NCBI GenBank assembly: GCA_019690055.1
Contig: JADGGF010000317.1
Span: 1 to 5,485 of the forward strand
Length of the DNA: 5,485 bases
Reading direction: 5' to 3'
Source of the DNA: Micromonosporaceae bacterium
GTDB lineage: Bacteria > Actinomycetota > Actinomycetes > Mycobacteriales > Micromonosporaceae
Shown: positions 1-5,485 of the stretch, piece after piece
Layout: each line of letters starts with the position of its first letter
Numbering within the stretch: the first letter of the stretch is position 1
Notes under the pieces: model-generated
Databases searched by the model: none
Seen by the model: only the letters and a program-made list of their open reading frames with translations
Told to the model about the DNA's origin: nothing
Position numbers and translations under genes: made by a program

Positions 1-21
1 TCCTTGCGCCCACATGTCTGT

Positions 22-66
22 AAGGACGCCCTCCTAGGCGCTAGGCGTCAAGAAGGACGCCTTCCT
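22..66. repeat. Paired palindromic intergenic repeat (possible terminator)
   Basis: Two copies of a 14-bp unit, AAGGACGCCCTCCT (22-35) and AAGGACGCCTTCCT (53-66), differ at one base and flank a small dyad. CCTAG (33-37) pairs with CTAGG (41-45) around a GCG loop. Alternatively AGGCGTC (43-49) pairs with GACGCCT (56-62) around a 6-nt loop, giving a 7-bp G/C-rich stem. The element ends four bases from the stop codon of the leftward PLP gene, so it would be transcribed as that gene's 3' end and could act as its terminator, although there is no clear U-tract. Its layout resembles the abundant AAGAAGG/CCTTCC-type paired palindromes I recall from Micromonosporaceae intergenic regions. That link is from memory and was not searched. 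The repeats and pairings themselves are read directly from the bases. Confidence 0.6.
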
Positions 67-69
67 GCG

Positions 70-1509
70 CTAACCCTCGCGGGTCAGGCGGGTGCCGAGG
101 TCACGGACGACGTCGACCAGGTAGTCCAGGTCGGCGGCGGTGGTGCGCCAGTTGGAGATCGCCGGGCGCAGGGCGGAGCGTCCACGGTAGACGGTGCCGC
201 CGGCGTAGACCCGGCCGTCGTCGAGCAGCGCGTCGGCGAGACGGCGATTCAGCTCGTCCAACCGGGCCTCGTCGTCCACATCGGACGGATGGTACCGGAA
301 GCAGACGATGTTCAGCGGCACGTCGGCCAGCCGCTCCAGATCCGGGGCCGCGTCGACCCGCGCCGCCAGGTGCTGGGCCAGGTCGCAGTGGCGCTCCACC
401 ATCGCCCGGAAGCCGTCGCGGCCGTAGGCGGCCAGGCTCGCCCAGATCGGCAACGCTCGGGCCCGGCGTGACGACTCCGGCCCGAGCAGGCCGTACCCGC
501 CGCGTGGATCGTCCGGCCCGGGCAGGTACGGAGCGCCGGGCATGCCGAACGCGCGGCCGAGGCGGGACGGGTCGCGCACCAGGGCGAACCCGCTCTCGTA
601 CGGGACGTTGAGCCACTTGTGCGCGTCGGCCGCGATCGAGTCGGCCCGCTCGATGCCGGCCGTCAGGTGCCGGGTCCGCGGCGACAGCGACGCGAACAAC
701 CCGAACGCCCCGTCCACGTGCAGCCAGGCGCCGAACTCCTCGGCCAGCTCGGCGAAGTCGGCGATCGGGTCGAAGTCGCCCGCGTTCACCTCGCCGGCGG
801 TCGCGATGAGCACCGCGGGAGCACCATCCAGTTCGGACAGTCGTCGGCGCAGCGCGGCCAGGTCCACCCGCCCGGCGTCGTCGCGGACGAACGTCTCCAC
901 GGTGTCCTTGCCGTGCCCCAGCAGCTGCAGCGCCTTGCGGGCGCTCGGGTGCACGTAGCCGCCGCCGAGCACCGGCATCCGCGGCAGCCCGGCGATTCCC
1001 TGCGACGCGACGTCGACCCCGTGCCGCTCGCCCCACCAGTGCGTCGCGGTGGCGAGCGCGGTCACGTTGCCGAAGGTGGCGCTGGCGGCCAGGGCGCCGC
1101 CCCATCCCTCGGGCAGCCCGACGAGCGACCGCAGCCAGTCCAGCACGGTCGTCTCCACCTCGTGGGCGAACCGGGACGACGCGCGGGCGAAGGCGTTCTG
1201 GTCCAGCAGCGAGACCACCCAGTCCGCGGCCAGGGCGGCCGGGGTCGCGCCGCCGATCACGAAGTGGTAGAAGCGGGGCCCGGCCGAGGCCGTGGCGGTG
1301 CCGGTCCCGACGCGCAGCAGTGTCTGGATCGCCGGCCCGGTCCCGACGCCGCGCTCGGGCAAGGGACCGCCGATCTCGGCCAGCATCGGCTCGGCCGTGC
1401 GGTCGTAGACCAGCCGCGTGGGCAGGGAGGCGAGGTAGGGCCCGGCCGCGTCCAGCACCTGCCGCAGAGCCGGAACGGTCTCGGCCACCTCGTCGAGTGG
1501 ATCAGGCAT
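70..1509 (-). CDS. PLP-dependent decarboxylase, aromatic-amino-acid decarboxylase (group II) family
   Basis: This is a cytosolic fold-type I PLP enzyme that probably decarboxylates an amino acid; the substrate cannot be read from sequence. Numbering here starts at the ATG at 1509 (479 aa, the usual length for the family). The Schiff-base lysine is K298 in DAHKW (295-299). HVDGA (264-268) supplies the aspartate (D266) that contacts the pyridine nitrogen. H187 in VHPSARKAL matches the histidine that stacks on the PLP ring. GGATPAALAADW (86-97) and LRPAISNWRTT (447-457) are family landmarks near the substrate and C-terminal regions. The usual glycine-rich GG(S/T)-type phosphate-binding stretch reads SATFGN (143-148), and the common HVDAA reads HVDGA, so this is a divergent subgroup. 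A GTG at 1545 would add 12 residues. The ATG is preferred because the family-like start MPDPLDEV follows it, but neither start has a good ribosome-binding site. The gene is divergent from the exporter gene. An aminotransferase-like activity cannot be excluded. Confidence 0.88.
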   Translation of the reverse strand: MPDPLDEVAETVPALRQVLDAAGPYLASLPTRLVYDRTAEPMLAEIGGPLPERGVGTGPAIQTLLRVGTGTATASAGPRFYHFVIGGATPAALAADWVVSLLDQNAFARASSRFAHEVETTVLDWLRSLVGLPEGWGGALAASATFGNVTALATATHWWGERHGVDVASQGIAGLPRMPVLGGGYVHPSARKALQLLGHGKDTVETFVRDDAGRVDLAALRRRLSELDGAPAVLIATAGEVNAGDFDPIADFAELAEEFGAWLHVDGAFGLFASLSPRTRHLTAGIERADSIAADAHKWLNVPYESGFALVRDPSRLGRAFGMPGAPYLPGPDDPRGGYGLLGPESSRRARALPIWASLAAYGRDGFRAMVERHCDLAQHLAARVDAAPDLERLADVPLNIVCFRYHPSDVDDEARLDELNRRLADALLDDGRVYAGGTVYRGRSALRPAISNWRTTAADLDYLVDVVRDLGTRLTREG

Positions 1510-1602
1510 GGGCCCACTCTGCCATCCACCATCCGGTTCCGTCACCGGGAGCCACCATGAAAGTCATCGACCAAGAATGCGAAAGCATGAGGAGATGTCA
1601 CG
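1510..1602. promoter_or_regulatory. Divergent promoter/leader region between PLP enzyme and exporter
   Basis: About 93 bp separate the two divergent start codons, so both promoters must sit here or inside the gene ends. The stretch 1541-1620 has 43 G/C in 80 bases (54%), clearly below its surroundings. AGGAG at 1590-1594, 8 nt before the ATG at 1603, is a good ribosome-binding site for the exporter. Directly before it is a 4-bp hairpin closed by a GAAA tetraloop (ATGC-GAAA-GCAT, 1577-1588). A second ribosome-binding-site/start pair, GGGAG (1547-1551) and ATG (1557), opens another frame that runs into the exporter gene. CCATCC is repeated at 1522-1527 and 1529-1534. No convincing -35/-10 pair was recognised on either strand. 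Confidence 0.5.
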
Positions 1603-2955
1603 ATGAGCGTTTTCAGGGGGGTTGCGGAATTGCGCGGAGCTATTACGCTCCGGTCGTCCTACTCCGACCAGTTCTCTGGATACGCGGTGGTGGATGCTGT
1701 TGCCTCAGGCGCACGCGGCGGCGTGTTCCGTCATCCTGTCGTGCGCGCGATTCTCGTCGCGGAGCTGATCTCCGCGCTCGGGGTCCAGATGACATTCCTG
1801 GCGCTGCCCTGGTTCGTCTACGAAACGACGGGGTCGGCGACCCTGATGGGGTTCGTCCTCGCCATCGAGCTGATTCCGGCCGCCCTGCTGGGCATCCCCT
1901 CCGCCCTGGTGGTGCAGCGCATCGGCGTGCGCCGGACGTTGCTGCACGCGAACCTCTGGCGGGCACCCCTGCTCGCCGCGGTGCCGGTGCTGTACGTCGC
2001 CGACCTGCTGCGCTTTCCGGTGCTGCTCGCGATCGTGCTCGCCGTCGGCGTGTTCAACGCCCCGTACCTGAGCGCACAGCGGCTGCTGCTACCAGAGACC
2101 TTCGCCGACGACCTGTCCCTGGTCGTGCAGGGCAACGCCATGGTTGAGAGCGTCGGCCGGCTCGGCGTGCTGCTCGGTCCCCCGCTCGCCGGTCTCGCCA
2201 TCGGTGTGCTGCATACCCAGAACGTTCTCTATATCAATGCAATGACATTCGTGGCGGCGTACCTGATTCTGCGGTGGGGACTGCCGGCGCGCCCACCGCG
2301 CGTCTCGGCGTCCCAGGACGGGCGGGGCCTCTTCGCGGGCGCGCGGTACGCGTGGGCGAACCCGCGGCTGCGGCGCATCACGCTGGCGGCGGTGCTGTTC
2401 GGATTCTTCTTTCCGCCGCTGCTGGCCAGCCTCCCGGTGCTCACCCACGTGCGCTACGGCGGGGACCCGCGCATCGCCGGGTTGCTGTACGCGGCGTGGG
2501 GCGGCGGGGCGCTGATCGGCACGCTGGCCGTGCTGCCGGCCGCGAAGCGGTTCGAGCCGCTGGTGCTGAGCGCCATCGGGGCCGTCGGCCTGGCGATCCC
2601 GCTGTGGCTGCTCGTCCTCGAGCTGACCGTGTGGCAGTTCGCGCTGGTCCTGCTGGTCTCCGGCATGTTCACGCCCGTGCTGAACGCTCCGGTGATCACG
2701 CTCATGATGATGCTCGCGCCCGTCAACCTGCGCACGAAAGTGATCACGTTCATCCTGTCGATGAATCTGCTCACCGGGCCGCTCGCCTACGCGCTAACCG
2801 GACCCGTGCTCGACCAGTGGGGATTGGCGCGACTGTACGTGGGGGTGGCGCTGGGCGTGAGCGTCGCGGCCGGCGTGCTGGTCACGCTCGCGGTCAAGCG
2901 TACGCCGCCGCCGGATGAGACGGTCATTCCGGCGCCGTCGCCCGCGTCGCGGTGA
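1603..2955 (+). CDS. MFS transporter, 12-TM, TMS/EntS-like exporter type
   Basis: This is a 450-residue inner-membrane secondary transporter, probably a proton-coupled exporter of a small molecule; the substrate is unknown. Hydrophobic segments fit 12 helices, roughly 47-69, 80-102, 115-133, 137-155, 183-203, 207-228, then a cytoplasmic loop (229-256), then 258-280, 291-312, 318-338, 343-365, 378-400 and 408-431. The loop after TM2 has a motif-A-like sequence, VVQRIGVRRTL (103-113), in which the usual aspartate is Q105. The loop before TM7 (AGARYAWANPRLRR) resembles the G-x-R-x-x-x-x-x-P-x-L-R-R segment of MFS_3/TMS-type exporters. The ATG at 1603 is chosen for its AGGAG ribosome-binding site. 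The first 40 or so residues precede any recognisable MFS sequence and use weaker codons: about 33 of the first 50 codons end in G/C, against 28 of codons 51-80. The gene is divergent from the PLP enzyme and ends at an inverted repeat. Confidence 0.9.
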   Translation: MSVFRGVAELRGAITLRSSYSDQFSGYAVVDAVASGARGGVFRHPVVRAILVAELISALGVQMTFLALPWFVYETTGSATLMGFVLAIELIPAALLGIPSALVVQRIGVRRTLLHANLWRAPLLAAVPVLYVADLLRFPVLLAIVLAVGVFNAPYLSAQRLLLPETFADDLSLVVQGNAMVESVGRLGVLLGPPLAGLAIGVLHTQNVLYINAMTFVAAYLILRWGLPARPPRVSASQDGRGLFAGARYAWANPRLRRITLAAVLFGFFFPPLLASLPVLTHVRYGGDPRIAGLLYAAWGGGALIGTLAVLPAAKRFEPLVLSAIGAVGLAIPLWLLVLELTVWQFALVLLVSGMFTPVLNAPVITLMMMLAPVNLRTKVITFILSMNLLTGPLAYALTGPVLDQWGLARLYVGVALGVSVAAGVLVTLAVKRTPPPDETVIPAPSPASR

Positions 2956-2975
2956 GTCTACAGTGGAGCCAGGCC

Positions 2976-3025
2976 TGATCGGGTGGGATTGGTGTGGCTA
3001 CCGCAGCACCAATTCCACCCGATCA
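2976..3025. terminator. Long inverted repeat between convergent genes, probable bidirectional terminator
   Basis: The left arm 2976-2994 pairs with the right arm 3007-3025 over 19 positions around a 12-nt loop. The only imperfection is G2987 opposite T3014, which is a G-U pair in the rightward transcript and an A-C mismatch in the leftward one. The element begins 20 bp after the exporter stop codon. The right arm contains the TGA stop (3023-3025) of the convergent membrane-protein gene, so transcripts from either side would form the hairpin. Neither side has a U-tract, which is common for actinomycete hairpin terminators. It could also be a dispersed palindromic repeat. The structure is read directly; the terminator role is inferred. 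Confidence 0.75.
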
Positions 3026-3718
3026 TGAGCGGTCCGGGCCGGTCGCGGCGCGGTGGGCCAGCGGAGCGAGGCCACCCCACGGGCGGCGGAACCACCCCCG
3101 CCACACGTCCGGGGCGAATCGCTCGGCGCCCCGGCGGATCCGCAGGTGCAGGCCAGGGCGGGACGGCAGCAGGATCAGCCACCGCTCGCCCGACACGTCG
3201 GGCCATGGCGCGTCCAGGCTCTGGCGGAAGCCCTGCAGGGCCGGAGCCCGGTCCCACGCCTCGGCGCTCTTGGGAAAGATGTCGAGGGTGATCCGGCGCC
3301 GGTCCTTGACGATCTTGTCCGCGATGCGGTGCTCGAGCTTGCGAGCGGGGAGCCCACTGATCCGCTCGGGCGGAGCCTCGTAGCCGAGGCCGACCGCGGC
3401 GATCTCGGACCATTCGAGCAACCCCTGCTCCGACCCTCGCCAGTAGTGCAGTCCCCGCCGGTCGAAGACGAACCCCGTCGGGACGAGCAGCTCCCGCCAC
3501 CGCAGGGCCAACGCGACCAGCGGGACCAGGCAGCCCAGGATGAGCACGATCGAGATGACGCGGGTCAACCCGGTGTGGTCGCCGAGGACGCCGCCGAACA
3601 GCAACGCCGCGATGAAGGCCGGCCAGAGCAGCAGATTCAGTGCGATCCCGACGATGTGGCCGCGCCGCAGGTCCACCACCACCGCGTCCGCCGCCCAGGC
3701 GCCTTTCCGAGGGGTCAC
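3023..3718 (-). CDS. Two-TM membrane protein of unknown function, possible bacterial PH-like domain
   Basis: I do not recognise a named family. From the GTG at 3718 the protein has 231 residues. Two hydrophobic helices lie at about 22-43 and 53-74, joined by a short loop (GDHTG). A soluble tail of about 150 residues follows, beginning TGFVFDRRGLHYWRG and then LEWSEIAAVGLGYE. Strand-rich segments of this kind, with a W-x-x-I stretch, occur in PH-like domains of small actinobacterial membrane proteins, but this is a resemblance only. The C-terminus is rich in R, P and W. The reading frame stays open upstream to 3829, which would leave only 21 bp before the sigma-factor start. The GTG at 3718 is preferred because TACCAT (3732-3727, minus strand) lies 8 nt upstream like a -10 box, which would suit a leaderless transcript. 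GTG codons at residues 13-15 are alternatives. The gene is divergent from the sigma factor. Confidence 0.7.
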   Translation of the reverse strand: MTPRKGAWAADAVVVDLRRGHIVGIALNLLLWPAFIAALLFGGVLGDHTGLTRVISIVLILGCLVPLVALALRWRELLVPTGFVFDRRGLHYWRGSEQGLLEWSEIAAVGLGYEAPPERISGLPARKLEHRIADKIVKDRRRITLDIFPKSAEAWDRAPALQGFRQSLDAPWPDVSGERWLILLPSRPGLHLRIRRGAERFAPDVWRGWFRRPWGGLAPLAHRAATGPDRS

Positions 3719-3850
3719 ACCCGACGATGGTAGGCGAGCACGTGCGTCGGCGTGGGGTGCAGCAGATCGGGCGTGGGATGCGTTGACACCGTGAGAACGC
3801 CGGTGGCGCGCCGCGCGCAGCGTGTCCACCAGTCGGCCGAGGAGGAGCTG
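3719..3850. promoter_or_regulatory. Divergent control region of sigma-factor unit and membrane protein
   Basis: GCGTGGGGTGC (3750-3760) and GCGTGGGATGC (3771-3781) form an 11-bp direct repeat with one mismatch and a 21-bp period, about two helical turns. This suits a regulator bound as two units on one face of the DNA. TTGACA (3783-3788) follows immediately, but no matching -10 was found at a normal distance. On the minus strand TACCAT (3732-3727) may be a -10 box for the leftward gene. GGAGG at 3841-3845, 5 nt before the GTG at 3851, is a near-ideal ribosome-binding site and fixes the sigma-factor start. Everything except the repeat and the ribosome-binding site is tentative. Confidence 0.5.
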
Positions 3851-4351
3851 GTGACGTTCGACGAATGGGCCCGCGCCCGACTACCCGCGCTCGTGCGCTT
3901 CGCCGTGGCGCTCACCGGTGACCGCGGACTCGGCGAGGACGTCGTCCAGGAGGTGCTGATCCGGGCGTACGGTCGGTGGAGCCGCATCGCCGCCCTGGAC
4001 CAGCCCGAGGCGTACCTGCGCCGCATGGTCACCAACGAGTACCTGTCCTGGCGCCGCCGCTGGTCCCGGGTCACGCCGCAGGCCGATGTCGCCGCCACCA
4101 CCGAGCCCGGCGCCGAGCCCGACCACGCCGAGACGCACGCCGACCGCAGCGTGCTGGCCCTCGAACTGGCCCGGCTGCCCCGACGCCAGCGCGCCGTGCT
4201 CGTCTTGCGCTACTACGAACACCTCACCGACGCGGAGATCGCCGACGTGCTCGACTGTCCACAAGGGACGATACGTAGCCTCGCCTCGCGCGCCCTGCGG
4301 ACGCTGCGCGTCGACGCCCGCGACCGATTGCTCATGGGAGAGCGACCATGA
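3851..4351 (+). CDS. SigE-family ECF RNA polymerase sigma factor
   Basis: This 166-residue ECF (group 4) sigma factor should direct RNA polymerase core to a small set of promoters, often including its own. Region sigma2 spans about residues 9-72, with DVVQEVLIRAYGRW (30-43) and YLRRMVTNEYLSWRRRW (55-71) for core and -10 contacts. A short linker rich in A, E and H (75-100) follows. Region sigma4 spans about 102-155, with LPRRQRAVLVLRYYEHLTD (109-127) and the helix-turn-helix AEIADVLDCPQGTIRSLASRAL (128-149). The length is typical of the family. The frame is open upstream to 3752, but the GTG at 3851 is preferred because of the GGAGG ribosome-binding site and because the family-type start TFDEWARARLPALVRF follows it at once. 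The stop overlaps the next gene by ATGA, so the two are translationally coupled. No C-terminal SnoaL-like extension is present. Confidence 0.95.
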   Translation: MTFDEWARARLPALVRFAVALTGDRGLGEDVVQEVLIRAYGRWSRIAALDQPEAYLRRMVTNEYLSWRRRWSRVTPQADVAATTEPGAEPDHAETHADRSVLALELARLPRRQRAVLVLRYYEHLTDAEIADVLDCPQGTIRSLASRALRTLRVDARDRLLMGERP

Positions 4352-5485
4352 CCCGCACCGAAGCCGATATCGCCGCGACCATCGCCGCCGCGGCCGACGA
4401 CATCGTCGTCGACACGGACGCGTTCGTCACCACCGTCAAGCGACGGCACCGCTGGCGGCGACGCCGGCAGCTCGCCATCGCCGGCGGAGCCACCGTCGTG
4501 GTGGCCGTCGGGGTCGGCGTGCCGGCCGCGCTGCTCGGCCCGCTCGGCAGCGGCGGTCCGGTGGCGGCCCCGACCGGCGGCGCGACCACGACCGCCCAGG
4601 CGTTTGCCGGAACCTGCACGGTCGAGAAGATCCCCACCCCGCTCGACGTCGAGCCCGGTCTGCCGGTCTGGCTGACCGCGACGGATCCGACCGGCCGCTA
4701 CATCGTGGGCACCTACGGTCCGGCGCCGGCTCCCGACGGAATCACGACGAGTGCCGGCGGGCAACCGGTGCGCTGGGACAACGGGGTCGGGCGCGTGCTG
4801 CCCGTCGACGTCGATAACGTCAAGTTTGTGCAGGTTAGTTCGGTCAACCGACACGGCTGGGTGGTCGGCGCAGCGTATGCCGACTTCGGCGAGCCGGCGG
4901 TCGCCTGGATATCGCGCGACGCCACCTCCTGGGAGGTGTTGCCGCCACCCGTGGGGTACCGAGCGGCTTACGCGGCCGCCATCAACGACCGCGGTGACGT
5001 CGTGGGCATGGCCTTCGGCGCCAACGGCAGCCATCCGGTGGTGTGGTCCCCCGATGGCGAGGGCGGCTGGACCACGCGGGTGATCGACGCGGTGACCTGG
5101 AACAACCTGCTGGCCATCGACGACGACGGTGTCGTCACGGTGTTCGTGACCGGACGGCAGCCGCACCGCTGGCACCCGGACGGGAAGGTGTCCGGGCCAC
5201 CGCCGCTCGACCACCTGGCGTGGGTCGAACCGATCCAGGTGCGGGGCGACTGGGTGGTCGCGACTGCGAGCGTGCCGAGCGAGGGCAGCCTTGGGCAGAC
5301 CGGGATGGTTCTGCTGCGCTGGAACATCCGCACCGGCGAGACGTCCCTGATCGAGGCGACCGTGGAGTCGATGTGGTCGGGCGCGACGGTGAACGCGCGC
5401 GGTGACGTGGCCTGGGCCGGAACCCTGCGGACCCACGACGGGCACGAGTACGCGCTGCCCAACCCACCCGCCGCCCCCCGCGGTG
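4348..5485 (+). CDS. Single-pass membrane protein with HAF/propeller-like repeats, putative sigma-factor partner (3' end outside window)
   Basis: The gene runs open for 379 codons to the window edge. Its start is the ATG of the ATGA overlap, with GGAG (4337-4340) 7 nt upstream. Residues 1-41 are predicted cytoplasmic and end in a very basic stretch (KRRHRWRRRR, 31-40). One helix lies at about 42-66. A low-complexity G/P/T/A spacer follows (67-86), and the rest should be outside the cell. About six degenerate repeats of the form x-I/V-N-x-x-G-x-V-V-G ... P-x-x-W are visible, starting near residues 111, 164, 210, 255, 296 and 346. The clearest are SSVNRHGWVVGAAY and AAINDRGDVVGMAFG. They resemble HAF repeats and beta-propeller blades. 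Coupling to the sigma gene and the topology suggest a sensor or anti-sigma role, but no zinc-binding anti-sigma motif (HxxxCxxC) is present. That role is inference. The last residues (PNPPAAPRG) may be close to the true C-terminus. Confidence 0.85.
   Translation, partial: MTRTEADIAATIAAAADDIVVDTDAFVTTVKRRHRWRRRRQLAIAGGATVVVAVGVGVPAALLGPLGSGGPVAAPTGGATTTAQAFAGTCTVEKIPTPLDVEPGLPVWLTATDPTGRYIVGTYGPAPAPDGITTSAGGQPVRWDNGVGRVLPVDVDNVKFVQVSSVNRHGWVVGAAYADFGEPAVAWISRDATSWEVLPPPVGYRAAYAAAINDRGDVVGMAFGANGSHPVVWSPDGEGGWTTRVIDAVTWNNLLAIDDDGVVTVFVTGRQPHRWHPDGKVSGPPPLDHLAWVEPIQVRGDWVVATASVPSEGSLGQTGMVLLRWNIRTGETSLIEATVESMWSGATVNARGDVAWAGTLRTHDGHEYALPNPPAAPRG

Noticed and set aside
101..1105. A 334-codon minus-strand frame inside the PLP gene
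   Set aside because: It is an arginine/alanine-rich shifted frame of the real gene, with no motifs of its own.
619..1560. A 313-codon plus-strand open frame opposite the PLP enzyme
   Set aside because: It has no recognisable domain and is biased in G, R, Q and P; the minus strand carries a complete PLP-enzyme motif set.
2274..2918. A 214-codon plus-strand frame within the exporter
   Set aside because: It is a shifted-frame shadow; the exporter frame encodes continuous transmembrane helices over the same bases.
2958..3500. A second minus-strand frame over the membrane-protein gene, crossing the inverted repeat
   Set aside because: It is low complexity and R/P/G-rich, without hydrophobic helices or motifs. 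The 3023-3718 frame has two clear TM helices.
3783..3811. TTGACA as the -35 box of a housekeeping-type promoter for the sigma factor
   Set aside because: The sequence 16-19 nt downstream is GCGCGC-like and offers no -10 box, so a full promoter is not supported.
3752..3850. Upstream extension of the sigma factor, including a GTG at 3791
   Set aside because: The family-type N-terminus begins at 3851 directly after a GGAGG ribosome-binding site; the extension has no family resemblance.
4213..5445. A 410-codon open frame on the minus strand opposite the sigma/membrane-protein genes
   Set aside because: Its composition is the R/G/H/D-rich kind produced by reading high-GC genes on the opposite strand. 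The rightward frames have recognisable domains, good ribosome-binding sites and an ATGA overlap.
1..5485. tRNA, rRNA, CRISPR array, transposase or phage features
   Set aside because: None was seen on either strand; the repeats present are short pairs without spacers or associated genes.

Overview
The window is high-GC DNA with the strong third-position G/C bias of an actinomycete. Three things point to Micromonosporaceae (Micromonospora, Actinoplanes or a relative): a SigE-family ECF sigma factor with the characteristic start TFDEWARARLPALVRF, its coupled membrane partner, and a paired AAGGACGCC-type palindromic repeat between genes at the left edge. The family assignment is inference from memory of such genomes; no search was possible.

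Layout: (1) Positions 1-69 lie beyond the 3' end of the first gene and hold a repeated, hairpin-forming element. (2) A leftward gene, about 70-1509, encodes a PLP-dependent enzyme of the aromatic-L-amino-acid (group II) decarboxylase family. (3) A short divergent promoter region, 1510-1602, separates it from (4) a rightward 12-TM major facilitator superfamily exporter, 1603-2955, whose leader and first codons are poorer in G+C than the rest. (5) A long, nearly perfect inverted repeat, 2976-3025, lies between two convergent genes and probably ends transcription from both sides. (6) A leftward gene, 3023-3718, encodes a two-TM protein of unknown function with a soluble tail that may be PH-like. 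(7) A divergent regulatory region, 3719-3850, contains an 11-bp direct repeat spaced 21 bp apart. (8) The rightward sigma factor, 3851-4351, overlaps by ATGA (9) a single-pass membrane protein, 4348 to the window end, with an extracytoplasmic region of HAF/propeller-like repeats.

The sigma factor and the protein after it look like one translationally coupled unit, in which the membrane protein is the natural candidate sensor or anti-sigma partner. The PLP enzyme and the exporter are divergent and could share regulation; a functional link (for example amine production and export) is only a possibility. No RNA genes, CRISPR array, transposase or phage genes were seen. I see no clear undescribed system. 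The least-explained part is the sigma factor with its propeller-bearing membrane partner and the repeat-containing promoter in front of it.
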